Assembly (NCBI GenBank): GCA_009392275.1
Contig: VFGV01000008.1
Location: 34,501-98,500 of the forward strand
Direction of reading: 5' to 3'
DNA from: SAR202 cluster bacterium
Lineage (GTDB): Bacteria > Chloroflexota > Dehalococcoidia > Lucifugimonadales > UBA2962
DNA: 64,000 nt
Shown piece after piece: positions 47,969 to 56,088 of this stretch (the stretch's first letter is position 1; each line of letters starts with the position of its first letter). The position numbers and the translations under genes are program-made. The notes beneath the pieces are model-generated. The model saw only the letters and a program-made list of their open reading frames with translations. It was not told the DNA's origin and made no database searches.

Positions 47969-48858
47969 GATAAGATACCCATCAAAACTGCCATTCTCAC
48001 TATCAAAGCATTTTCTGATTGCCTATAAAATGCCAGTCTTTTATCAACAACCTCTATAGAGAAATCACCACTTCGCTGAATTGGATTCATAACTATTGCT
48101 TTGTCATCCAAGGAATCCATAAATTCTTGATTTATGTTTATGGTTGGTATTCCTCTCGACCTCAGGAGATTAGCGTGAGCTTCTGTTCTAGGCGCATTGA
48201 GATAGATTACATCAGCATTTTTTAGTTCATTCATAGAATTTACTTCTCGAAACTTTATTCCTCGGTCTGAACCTAGAGAATATATCTCTGGATTGATTGC
48301 ACCACTCAGCGAAAACACGCTAACGGTTATGTCTTTAAAAAGTGACAAACCTAGGATCAAAGCATTTATATTTCGATGCTCAACCCGACCTACAATCGCT
48401 ACATGTGACCCATCTATAGATCCTCTTTCTAGCTGCAAGGTATAAAGATCAGCCAAGCATTGGGTTGGGTGATCGTAGATACCACCCCCACTAATAACTG
48501 GTATAAGGTCAGCACTGGCTGCCTCACTCATCACATTAGGCTCGTTACTCCTTATAACTACTGCATCCATTCTGAGGCTATCCAATATTGCTACTACATT
48601 ATCAATATGATTAGTCTCCGTTACTGGAAATGATTGGGAAGCATTTTCAGTTTGATAAAACTGTCCTCCTAACAAATGCATAGCACGCTGGAATGATGCC
48701 CTTGTTATAAAACTAGGATCATAAAATAAACAATAAAGGGATTTACCTTGTAATTCTCGTCCGGTGCCTTTTTTCAAACGAAAGAAATCACATTGAGGAA
48801 ATAAGGTGCTTTCTATCCATTCACGTTTTAGCGTGGTAGTTTCAATTAGATTTTTCAT
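47965..48858 (-). CDS. aspartate/ornithine carbamoyltransferase-like protein
   Basis: 297 aa. Family marks: FYDPSFITRASFQRAM (carbamoyl-phosphate loop), HPTQCLADLYTLQLERG and the C-terminal RLAFYRQSENALIVRMAVLMG of ATCase type. In the loop the canonical S-T-R-T-R reads S-F-I-T-R, losing the first Arg, and the ATCase region that holds aspartate (near RIQxER) is not recognisable. It is therefore a transcarbamylase homologue of altered specificity or a degenerate one. No other pyrimidine or arginine gene is nearby. Confidence 0.75.
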   Translation of the reverse strand: MKNLIETTTLKREWIESTLFPQCDFFRLKKGTGRELQGKSLYCLFYDPSFITRASFQRAMHLLGGQFYQTENASQSFPVTETNHIDNVVAILDSLRMDAVVIRSNEPNVMSEAASADLIPVISGGGIYDHPTQCLADLYTLQLERGSIDGSHVAIVGRVEHRNINALILGLSLFKDITVSVFSLSGAINPEIYSLGSDRGIKFREVNSMNELKNADVIYLNAPRTEAHANLLRSRGIPTININQEFMDSLDDKAIVMNPIQRSGDFSIEVVDKRLAFYRQSENALIVRMAVLMGILS

Positions 48859-48976
48859 GCTTTGCCAATTGAAAGTTTATACCAAAAAGCAAACTTCAAC
48901 AAAGCATATTAAATCCTACGTTTTACGACATAATAAGTGACCTAATTTAAGTTTGAGCAACAAAATTAACTGGTAT

Positions 48977-49002
48977 TTGGCGAATGATGTTATACTCGCC
49001 AA
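48977..49002. promoter_or_regulatory. dyad over extended -10 of the monooxygenase gene
   Basis: TTGGCGA, 12 nt, TCGCCAA: perfect 7-bp inverted repeat. It encloses the plus-strand extended -10 TGTTATACT (48988-48996), 62 nt upstream of the monooxygenase gene, so a dimeric repressor here would block it. Confidence 0.5.
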
Positions 49003-49057
49003 AACTTTTTAAATGTATGGATTTCTAAATATTACAATTTCTTAAAGGGGCTACAAC

Positions 49058-50293
49058 ATGAAAATATCAATGTTCCATCTCATGCCACACCGAGAATTAC
49101 CCGATGACTTTGAAAAAAAATATAGTTCTGTATGGGTAACACCGCCTTGGTCAGAATTAGCTGATCCATCGCGTGTGGGGCAATATTATAATTGGACTTT
49201 AGATGAACTGGAATTTGGAGCCAAGATGGGCTTTGACGGGGTTTGTGTAAATGAACATCATCAAAACGCTTACGGTTTTATGCCGTCCCCAAACATTATG
49301 GCATCAGCCTTAGCTCGGAACACAAAAGACACCGCTATTGTGGTCATGGGAGCTACCCTTCCAACCAACCCGCCTCAAAGAGTCGCAGAGGAATATGCCA
49401 TGCTAGATGGAATTAGTGGCGGCCGACTTGTCGCCGGTATGCCTCTAGGCAGTTCTTGTGATGTTAATTGGTGTTACGGTATCCCTCCGATGGAACAACG
49501 CGAAAGGTTTCGGGAAGCTCATGACCTTATAATCGAAGCATGGACCAGAAAAGATGTATTTTCTTTCAACGGAAAATACAACCAACTTAGATACGTAAAT
49601 ACCTGGCCGAAACCTATACAGCAACCCCACCCGCCAGTTTGGGTGCCAGGAACTGGTAGTAAATCAACCGTCGATTGGGTGGCGGAGCGTGATTACTGTT
49701 ATTGCTTCCTGAGTTATTTTGGAAGTAAATTTGCAAAAAAAAATGTAGATAAATACTGGGAACGTTTAGATGAGCTCGGGAAAGATCCTAATCCTTACAG
49801 GCTTGGCTTCTTACAGTTGGTGCTTGTAGCCGAAACTGATGCTAAAGCTGAGGAACAGTATTTTGAACATGTTAAGTACTTCTACGAGAAATCTCTTCAC
49901 ACTCCGTTGCATTTCTTTATGGCTCCCGGTCATGTGGATCATAGTAGTCTAGTTAAAGCCACAAGAGCAGGAGGATATGGAATACCAGCAGACCTTGCTA
50001 CTCAGAGAAAGGATTGGAAATTCCAAGATTATATTGATAACCGATTTATTGTTGCAGGGAGCCCAGAATCTGTAAAACAACAACTTGAGGAAGTTATAAA
50101 AGACCTAAACTGCGGTAATCTAATGGCACTAATGCATCTTGGATCAATGCCACATGAATTAACTAAGAAAAATATTCAGTTATTTGGAGAGGAAGTTTTA
50201 CCTAAGCTCCGGAATATTTGGGATGACCAAGGCTGGGAAAATCACTGGTGGCCAAAAGGCGCAAAAAGATCACAAGAAGTGGTGACAGTATGA
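49058..50293 (+). CDS. LLM-class flavin-dependent oxidoreductase
   Basis: 411 aa luciferase-family TIM-barrel monooxygenase. Landmarks: GFDGVCVNEHHQNAYGFMPS, MGATLPTNPPQRVAEEYAML and SGGRLVAGMPLG. It has little similarity to the other family member in the window beyond these. AAAGGGG precedes the ATG. Its stop overlaps the start of a hydrolase gene (ATGA), so oxygenation may be followed by hydrolysis of the product. Confidence 0.9.
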   Translation: MKISMFHLMPHRELPDDFEKKYSSVWVTPPWSELADPSRVGQYYNWTLDELEFGAKMGFDGVCVNEHHQNAYGFMPSPNIMASALARNTKDTAIVVMGATLPTNPPQRVAEEYAMLDGISGGRLVAGMPLGSSCDVNWCYGIPPMEQRERFREAHDLIIEAWTRKDVFSFNGKYNQLRYVNTWPKPIQQPHPPVWVPGTGSKSTVDWVAERDYCYCFLSYFGSKFAKKNVDKYWERLDELGKDPNPYRLGFLQLVLVAETDAKAEEQYFEHVKYFYEKSLHTPLHFFMAPGHVDHSSLVKATRAGGYGIPADLATQRKDWKFQDYIDNRFIVAGSPESVKQQLEEVIKDLNCGNLMALMHLGSMPHELTKKNIQLFGEEVLPKLRNIWDDQGWENHWWPKGAKRSQEVVTV

Positions 50294-51078
50294 ACAGGAC
50301 AACAAACGTACTTAAAACTATGAATGGCAGAGTCGAATCTGTAGTTCATCAAGCTGGCAGTGGACCTCCTGTCGTATTTCTTCATGGTGCAGGTGGCCCT
50401 GCTTGGGATCCATTTTTAGATGATTTAGCAAATCACTTCACAGTTTATGCCCCGTCTTTACCTGGTACAGAGGGTGATCCAGACGCGGTGCGAGAAATAC
50501 GTGGTCTTTGGGAATTAATGCTTCACTACTACGAAGTATTTGATCAACTGGGCCTAGATTCACCAGCAGTAATCGGGCATTCATTTGGTGGAATGCTAGC
50601 AGCTGAATTGGCATCTACTAATCCAGACCGAGTAAGTAAACTAGTGCTTATATCAGCAATAGGGTTATGGAGAGAAGATCAACCTGTAGGAGACTGGATG
50701 AAATTAACCCCGGATGAATTAATTCCTTTATGTTTTTATGAGCCTGAAGGCAAAATTGCGACCGAAATGTTTTCAATGCCTGAAGATGAGATAGAAAGGC
50801 AAGATGAAGAAATTAAGAGGTCATGGTCTCTCGCATGTTCTGCAGCATTCATTTGGCCAATACCGGAAAAAGGCCTGACTCGGCGCATCCATCGAGCAAA
50901 GGCTCCAAGTTTTATAGTCTGGGGTAAACAAGATGGTTTAGTCCCTCCAGTATATGCAGATGACTTCAAAAGTCTTTTGACAAATGCGGAGGTTTTCGTT
51001 GTTGATAAGGCAGCACATGTGCCTCAACTCGAAAGACAGGATGTTGTATCACCTGCAGTTGTAAAATTTCTTTCTTAG
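50290..51078 (+). CDS. alpha/beta hydrolase
   Basis: 262 aa from the ATG that overlaps the monooxygenase stop by 4 nt; the track start 14 codons earlier lies inside that gene. Oxyanion motif VFLHGAGGPAWDP, nucleophile elbow GHSFGGM (Ser), acid in WGKQDGLVPP (Asp) and catalytic His in AAHVPQLERQ. Typical of ester or C-C bond hydrolases such as meta-cleavage product hydrolases. Substrate not known. Confidence 0.9.
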   Translation: MNRTTNVLKTMNGRVESVVHQAGSGPPVVFLHGAGGPAWDPFLDDLANHFTVYAPSLPGTEGDPDAVREIRGLWELMLHYYEVFDQLGLDSPAVIGHSFGGMLAAELASTNPDRVSKLVLISAIGLWREDQPVGDWMKLTPDELIPLCFYEPEGKIATEMFSMPEDEIERQDEEIKRSWSLACSAAFIWPIPEKGLTRRIHRAKAPSFIVWGKQDGLVPPVYADDFKSLLTNAEVFVVDKAAHVPQLERQDVVSPAVVKFLS

Positions 51079-51082
51079 TGGG

Positions 51083-51460
51083 TTAGGCGATGGTTGCCAG
51101 TTTGTAACCAATCCAAACAGCGCATAATCCTAAAACTATCTGCGCGGCAATATTTACAATTGCTGCTGAAATGTTACCGTCTCGTAATAAATTAATTGTT
51201 TCATAACCAAATGCAGAATAAGTTGTGAATCCTCCCAGAATACCTACCACAACAAACGCACGCAATTCCACTCCTCCTATGTGCTTACCATCTATCAAGC
51301 CAGCAACCATCCCTATTATCAAACAGCCTATAACATTGACCGTCAGTGTTCCATACGGTAACCATTGGTCGTGTATTAGCCTGCCAAAACCAGAATTTAT
51401 GCCATATCTTGCAATGGCACCAATAAAACCACCAGCTCCAACAATTAACGCTATTACCAT
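51083..51460 (-). CDS. crcB: fluoride exporter CrcB/Fluc
   Basis: 125 aa with four membrane helices. GAGGFIGAIARYGINSGF, YGTLTVNVIGCLIIGM and GGFTTYSAFGYETINLL (Phe-box and Asn/Thr pore residues) are diagnostic. It works as a dual-topology dimer to expel fluoride. No fluoride riboswitch is recognisable upstream. Convergent with the hydrolase, 4 nt apart. Confidence 0.93.
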   Translation of the reverse strand: MVIALIVGAGGFIGAIARYGINSGFGRLIHDQWLPYGTLTVNVIGCLIIGMVAGLIDGKHIGGVELRAFVVVGILGGFTTYSAFGYETINLLRDGNISAAIVNIAAQIVLGLCAVWIGYKLATIA

Positions 51461-51588
51461 TGTTCGATCCTTATAAAAAATTAACTGATTTTAAATATTT
51501 ATGTAGTCCAGCACACATATAATAGATTAAATAGGTATTTCAGGATTTGTAAAACCTAAATCTTATGCCCTTTTTGAATTTATATTAA

Positions 51589-52518
51589 ATGTTGCTGTCA
51601 TTTCTACCAACTGAATCATGGGTTGCATTAGCAATTCTGGCCGCGTCACTAATCGGATTAGGTGGCACCGGCGAAAAAATCCTGTCAATTCGATATCTAC
51701 CAGATGCGACAACTCTAATGCTATGGTTAGCTGTAAGTCTTATCGTTTACAGCATAATCTTTGGAATACTATATCCCTTTGACGCAAGTGTACCGGGAAC
51801 ACATATAGCAGCAATCTTTGGTAGTGGCGCAGTTTACGGAATTGCCATCACAACTTTTTATCGAATACTTAGAAATACCGAGGCGTCGGTTAGTTTCGCT
51901 ATATTTAATACCAGCCCACTTTTCGTCGCTATTTTCGCTTTGCTTTTACTAGATCAATCTCTAGCTTTGTTACAGTGGGGATCAATAATACTAGCAATCG
52001 TTGGAATAATAATTCTATCTTCAGAATCTTCTGAAAATCCAAATAATAAAACTAAAATATATGCAATTGTTGGTTTAATTTTTTGTGCTGCTTTGTCTGG
52101 AATGTCACAGGTACTAGGCGGATACGCTCTCAATGAAGTTACCGCAGAAAATGCTTTTTGGGCGCAAAGAATCGGAGCCCTGTTACCCATTCTGCTCAAC
52201 TTGAGACGAGACTCTATTGGTAAATTTATTTCAACGGTCAAACAGCCTAGAACTATGGTGTTTGTTTTAGTAGTTGAGGCGGTAATACTGCCTTTAGCTC
52301 ACTTATCATTTTTAAGCTCATTGAAAATTGGCAACTCGGTAGCATTGGTATCAACATTGTTTGCAACAGCTCCAGTATGGGTATTCGTTTTTAGCAGCGT
52401 GCTAAGCATTGGAATATTTAAAATACTTAACGAACACACTAACCCGAAACGATTATTCATCAAAAGTGTTGCAATAAGTATTACAGTACTGGCCATTGTT
52501 GGAATAATCCTCTTATAA
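51589..52518 (+). CDS. EamA-family transporter
   Basis: 309 aa with ten membrane helices, two EamA repeats (first about residues 10-140 with GSGAVYGIAITTFYRILRNTEASVSFAIF, shown here only in parts; second from about 155). Drug/metabolite superfamily permease with unknown substrate. TATAAT at 51518-51523 may serve as its -10. The redoxin gene follows after 39 nt. Confidence 0.85.
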   Translation: MLLSFLPTESWVALAILAASLIGLGGTGEKILSIRYLPDATTLMLWLAVSLIVYSIIFGILYPFDASVPGTHIAAIFGSGAVYGIAITTFYRILRNTEASVSFAIFNTSPLFVAIFALLLLDQSLALLQWGSIILAIVGIIILSSESSENPNNKTKIYAIVGLIFCAALSGMSQVLGGYALNEVTAENAFWAQRIGALLPILLNLRRDSIGKFISTVKQPRTMVFVLVVEAVILPLAHLSFLSSLKIGNSVALVSTLFATAPVWVFVFSSVLSIGIFKILNEHTNPKRLFIKSVAISITVLAIVGIILL

Positions 52519-52557
52519 TGCACTATATTGCACAATCTATGTATAAGGAAATCAAAA

Positions 52558-53262
52558 ATGTCTGAACAAAATGGCTACGTAAATGTTGGAGACATAGCAC
52601 CTGACTTCTGCTTGCCGTCAGTTACTGGAGAAAATGTAGAACTTTCAGATTATTACGGGCAAAAAGTTGCCTTGTTCTTTTGGGCATCTTGGTGAGCATG
52701 TAGAGTTCAATTGCCTGTATGGCAAGAGGTTTCTGACAATATCTCAACTGATGTAAAAGTAATTACGGTAGCAATGGATGTTCAGGGAATTGCAAAACCA
52801 AAATTTTACCTGGAAAAAGCTCGCGCAAACCTTACTACAGTTGTCGACCAAAGCAATAAGCTTGGTAAGTTATATGGCTTTAAAGCTGTACCAAATGTTT
52901 ATTTAATAGGCTCTAATGGCAAAGTAGACTTTATCGAATTAGGCACATTTAACATAAGGGAATCAACTAAACGTTCCTTGGTCGAAAATTGGGCGTATGG
53001 AAATCATTTCCAAAGCTCACAACCTGAAGAATTTGAACACGACACTCACCAAAAAGCAAATGAACTCTTTGAATCTGGCCAAAAATTATTTGACTTAGAT
53101 AAAAGAAGTGAAGCAATAAAGCTATGGCGTAAAGCTATAGAGATTGACCCAAACAACTACATCATAAGAAAACAGATATGGGCAATTGAAAATCCAGATC
53201 GTTTTTATAAAGACAAAGTAGATTACACGTGGCAAAATACTCAGCTTGAAAAAGGAAGGTAA
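52558..53262 (+). CDS. TlpA/AhpC-type redoxin, probable selenoprotein (in-frame UGA), with TPR-like tail
   Basis: 234 aa when the TGA at 52693-52695 is read as selenocysteine. The first half is a thioredoxin fold: [24 protein letters not shown], then [16 protein letters not shown] with Sec at residue 46 and Cys at 48, then [13 protein letters not shown]. Residues about 165-220 resemble one or two TPR units ([20 protein letters not shown]). AAGGAAATCAAAA is a good ribosome site for the ATG. The ORF track only gives the part after the UGA. The active site is U-x-C, one residue shorter than the usual C-x-x-C. A stem-loop of bacterial SECIS type follows the UGA. Alternative: nonsense mutation or a 3-nt deletion in a Cys-Gly pair. 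Confidence 0.75.
52693..52734 (+). promoter_or_regulatory. UGA codon plus candidate bacterial SECIS element
   Basis: After UGA (52693-52695) the stem TTGCC/GGCAA (52711-52715 with 52721-52725) closes a 5-nt loop TGTAT; G is the second loop base. Twenty nucleotides separate UGA from the loop. An outer helix AGAG/TTCT-like (52702-52705 with 52731-52734) with internal mismatches extends it. The published bSECIS consensus asks for a G among the first two loop bases and 16-37 nt spacing; both are met. Confidence 0.65.
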
Positions 53263-53270
53263 ATAATCTT

Positions 53271-54062
53271 TTGCCGACAATAAAACAATTATTTGATATG
53301 TCAGATTCAATTGCAGTTGTAACCGGTGGTGGAACTCATTTAGGATCAGCTATTTCAGAATCATTATGTGAACTTGGGGCCACCGTAATAATTGCAAGTA
53401 GAAACTTAAACAATTGTAAAAAAGTGGCTGCTAAACTTTCAGAATCAGGGCTTAAAGCACATGCCCTGCAATGTGACGCAACCATTGAAAGCGAAATTAA
53501 TTCATTGATTGAATCTGTAATACAAACACATGGTAAATTGGACGTGTTTGTTTGTAATGCAGGAGGTTCAACTCCAGATAATGATTTCCCTTCTGCATCG
53601 ACAGAGGCATTTCGAGAAACTATAACCATGAATATTGAAACTACTTTTATGTGCGCTCAAGCTGCTGCCAACGTAATGATTAAGCAAAGATATGGAAAGA
53701 TAATTACAATCGGTTCAGTACACGGTGTGATGGGAACGGATAAAAGATTATATGCAGGCCTGAATCACAAAAGGTCTTCAATAGGTTACTTTGCCGCTAA
53801 AGGAGGCGTTATTAATTTAACAAAAGCTTTGGCAGCTGAGCTAGGAGAGTACGGGATAACTGTTAACTGCATTAGCCCTGGCCAAATACCAAAACCCACG
53901 GTAAAAAAAGAAATGATAAGACGAATGGTAGCGCGGCAGCCAATTAATAAAATGGGTAACCCATACGACCTAAAAGGAGCTGCAGCTTTGTTCGCATCGC
54001 CTGCAGGTAATTGGATTACAGGCCAAAATCTAGTTGTCGATGGTGGTTGGACAGTTTTTTGA
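53271..54062 (+). CDS. SDR-family NAD(P)-dependent oxidoreductase
   Basis: 263 aa. TGGGTHLGSAI is the nucleotide site (about residues 18-28), CNAGG follows and the YFAAKGG site supplies the catalytic Tyr and Lys. The N-terminal IKQLFDMSD segment is usual in this SDR subgroup, so the TTG start (AGGAAGG upstream) fits better than the internal ATG at 53298. Eight nt after the redoxin; probably cotranscribed. Confidence 0.88.
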   Translation: MPTIKQLFDMSDSIAVVTGGGTHLGSAISESLCELGATVIIASRNLNNCKKVAAKLSESGLKAHALQCDATIESEINSLIESVIQTHGKLDVFVCNAGGSTPDNDFPSASTEAFRETITMNIETTFMCAQAAANVMIKQRYGKIITIGSVHGVMGTDKRLYAGLNHKRSSIGYFAAKGGVINLTKALAAELGEYGITVNCISPGQIPKPTVKKEMIRRMVARQPINKMGNPYDLKGAAALFASPAGNWITGQNLVVDGGWTVF

Positions 54063-54073
54063 TACCTGGCTTT

Positions 54074-54580
54074 TTAATTATTAACCCTGAGCACTTCCTT
54101 AAATTGAGTGAGCTTAGGAACTACAACATCAATTTTAGGCTCAAGATTGCTTATATCCTTCAATAATTCCCATTCAGAAATTGTGATTTCTAATAAATCC
54201 ATCTGGAACATATCCCTGCTATGTCCCATCATTACTCTTGGCACTTTCTCAATAAAACCTCTATTTATCAATGCTTGAATCCGATGATCTATAGTTTTAC
54301 GTACACCAAGTGCATCCCAATCAGGCCGGTCAAACCATTCTGGATATAATTTTGCCCATGTGATAAACCCATCATCCAAACTAATATTTTCTAAGTTAGC
54401 GTCAAATTTAGTTGATCCAAATTCAATTTTATTCTTAACTAATGTGAAAATATTGGATCTGTGTCTTTTCCCATAACGCATCTCTTGTAACGAATGGTCA
54501 TCAATTAACCAATATTCTAAAGACTCATCATGCCAACAAAGCAATATCTCAACATCAATAATTTCAAATAAAGGCGCCAT
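54074..54580 (-). CDS. uncharacterised protein, paralogue of the RHH-like gene product
   Basis: 168 aa from the ATG at 54580 (MAPLFEI), which has GGAGAGGTGT upstream; the track begins at a TTG 4 codons earlier. Blocks shared with the 25377-26147 protein: VEILLCWHDESLEYW, TWAKLYPEWFDRPDW and KTIDHRIQALINRGFIEKVPR. The last looks like a winged-helix recognition part. It lacks the RHH domain and the palindrome-coded tail. No family name known. Convergent with the SDR and 23 nt downstream of the phosphotriesterase homologue. Confidence 0.6.
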   Translation of the reverse strand: MAPLFEIIDVEILLCWHDESLEYWLIDDHSLQEMRYGKRHRSNIFTLVKNKIEFGSTKFDANLENISLDDGFITWAKLYPEWFDRPDWDALGVRKTIDHRIQALINRGFIEKVPRVMMGHSRDMFQMDLLEITISEWELLKDISNLEPKIDVVVPKLTQFKEVLRVNN

Positions 54581-54603
54581 ACACCTCTCCAAATAACCGG
54601 ACC

Positions 54604-55662
54604 TTATTTAAAGGTTAATAGCCGTTTTGGATTTTCAACCATCATTTTATCGATATTGTCATTTGAGAACCCGCGCTTACGCATTCTTGGAATGATACTA
54701 TCCAAAATATGAGTGTATCCCCCACCCCCATATGAACTTAAATCCGTCTTTAAGCAAACATCTTGAGCAATAACAATTTGACTCTCATAACCCCATTCTA
54801 TTAATTGTTCTATACGCTCTATACGCTGCACGTCAGAAGGAAATGCAATTTCAAGGCCGGCCTCTGCAAAGTTTGTGTTTTCACTACCGAAACGATCAAA
54901 CTCAAGAGTCGCGCCAGTTTCTGCAATTTCCTTAACTACTTCTGGAGAATATGGAAACACGTCTAGATGTCCCATAATGATCCTAGTTGGATCAGCTCCA
55001 GCTTCAATTAAATCATTTAAATGTTGTAAAAGCGCGTCTGGGTGTCCGCCCGGATGAATAGAAATGGCTGCACCAGTTTCAACAGATGCATGAGCTGAAG
55101 CTCTGAGAATTTTTCGAGAAGTCTCATTTGTTGGCCAGAAATTACCAACCTCTCCTATTATGCCCGACTTAACTCCAGTATCTTTAACTCCGACTGTTAT
55201 ATCTTTAACTATTGCGTCAGTAATTTCTTGTTCTGTTTGATCATAAATTTCTTCAGAATATGAAGCTGGAACATAATATGATGCTCCCATAATTATGTTA
55301 AGGCCAGTAGCGCGAGATATCCTAGTTAGTGCCAATGGATCCCTGGCTATGCCTATCGAGGTAGTATCTACTAACGAATTGCCTCCGGACAAGTAATATT
55401 TGTATACTTCCTCTGTTTGATGTTTTTCATCACACAAATCACCAACATCTCTATTATGAAATAGACGTGGCATAAGACTACTAAGAATCTCAATTGTTAC
55501 CGGCTGATCCACATACCAGCGCTCAGTAGCCTCTTCAGGCATACTAAAATAGCAAGATAAATCAATTAATGAGTGTTCATGAGTTAATGTAACTCCAAGA
55601 TCATCTGGCTCAATTAATCCCAGTACGGTCTGTATTTTCCCCGTCCTTTCTGATTTAGACAC
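54604..55662 (-). CDS. phosphotriesterase-family metal-dependent hydrolase
   Basis: 352 aa amidohydrolase. The N-terminal metal motif HxH is in GVTLTHEHSLIDLS, the bridging residue is Glu in GIIGEVGNF (Lys in true phosphotriesterase), further ligands are His in SIHPGGH and MGHLDVF, and the Asp in IAQDVCLK. This pattern belongs to the PHP or lactonase-like branch, so a lactone or phosphodiester is more likely than a phosphotriester. GTG start with AAAAGGAGC. A Cys-rich peptide gene lies 42 nt upstream. Confidence 0.9.
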   Translation of the reverse strand: MSKSERTGKIQTVLGLIEPDDLGVTLTHEHSLIDLSCYFSMPEEATERWYVDQPVTIEILSSLMPRLFHNRDVGDLCDEKHQTEEVYKYYLSGGNSLVDTTSIGIARDPLALTRISRATGLNIIMGASYYVPASYSEEIYDQTEQEITDAIVKDITVGVKDTGVKSGIIGEVGNFWPTNETSRKILRASAHASVETGAAISIHPGGHPDALLQHLNDLIEAGADPTRIIMGHLDVFPYSPEVVKEIAETGATLEFDRFGSENTNFAEAGLEIAFPSDVQRIERIEQLIEWGYESQIVIAQDVCLKTDLSSYGGGGYTHILDSIIPRMRKRGFSNDNIDKMMVENPKRLLTFK

Positions 55663-55704
55663 ATTTAGCTCCTTTTAATCGATTTCAAGTTTCTAATAGC
55701 AATT

Positions 55705-55782
55705 TCAACATTCACATGGATCGCATTCACATGGATCACACGTGCAATTTGGATTATCACATTTTGGATTTTCTGATGACAC
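55705..55782 (-). CDS. 25-residue cysteine-rich peptide, metallothionein-like
   Basis: Too short for the ORF track. GTG start with GAGG 6 nt upstream, then 25 codons and TGA. The product contains eight Cys: a C near residue 8, then NCTCDPCECDPCEC at the C-terminus. CxC and CxxC spacing with Asp/Glu/Pro and no bulky residues is the makeup of metal-thiolate peptides. It precedes the phosphotriesterase homologue (a metal enzyme) in the same direction and is divergent from a metal-chelate-type ABC operon. I do not know a named family for it. Confidence 0.6.
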   Translation of the reverse strand: MSSENPKCDNPNCTCDPCECDPCEC

Positions 55783-56088
55783 GAATAACCTCACTCTTTA
55801 CTGTCCATGAGCGCAGTATATACAAAGCTAATGGTTTGAGCCATTTATTCTTATTTTTAAAAAGGGCATCAACCAGCTAAAAATCCTTTTATTAGGATTG
55901 TTAATTGTTTCACAATAGACTAAATTAGTATTAACAAAAGTCCTTTATGACTTATTGTTAAGCACATGAAATCAAATGTCCTCTTTAACTTTGGATTTTG
56001 TAATTGGGCTAAGAAGTAATGAATATATTTATTACTTCCAAAAATAGCTGGCTGGAAAAAATTTAATTGACTCAAGGAGTTAAAGTTG
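55783..56088. other. divergent intergenic region (306 nt)
   Basis: Between the Cys-rich peptide and the ABC transporter operon. It holds the 26-bp dyad at 56013-56038 and A/T-rich stretches; there is no credible ORF and no cobalamin riboswitch signature. Confidence 0.6.
56013..56038. promoter_or_regulatory. 26-bp palindrome upstream of the ABC transporter operon
   Basis: GAAGTAAT, 10-nt centre, ATTACTTC. The centre also pairs, giving a 13-bp-arm palindrome with one G-T mismatch. It lies 50 nt before the binding-protein start, where a promoter is expected. Size and AT-rich symmetry suit a Fur/Zur-like metal regulator site, though it does not match the standard Fur box. Confidence 0.55.

Noticed and set aside
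51461-51588. Fluoride riboswitch upstream of crcB
   Set aside because: The crcB upstream region is plain A/T-rich sequence without the conserved motifs.
55690-55707. TGA of the Cys-rich peptide as a second selenocysteine codon (frame continues U-N-C-Y then TAG)
   Set aside because: Only three more codons follow, and no SECIS-like hairpin with the right spacing is seen; an ordinary stop is simpler.
55783-56088. Cobalamin riboswitch before the ABC operon
   Set aside because: The B12-box and the size of the expected structure are absent; only a DNA-type palindrome is seen.
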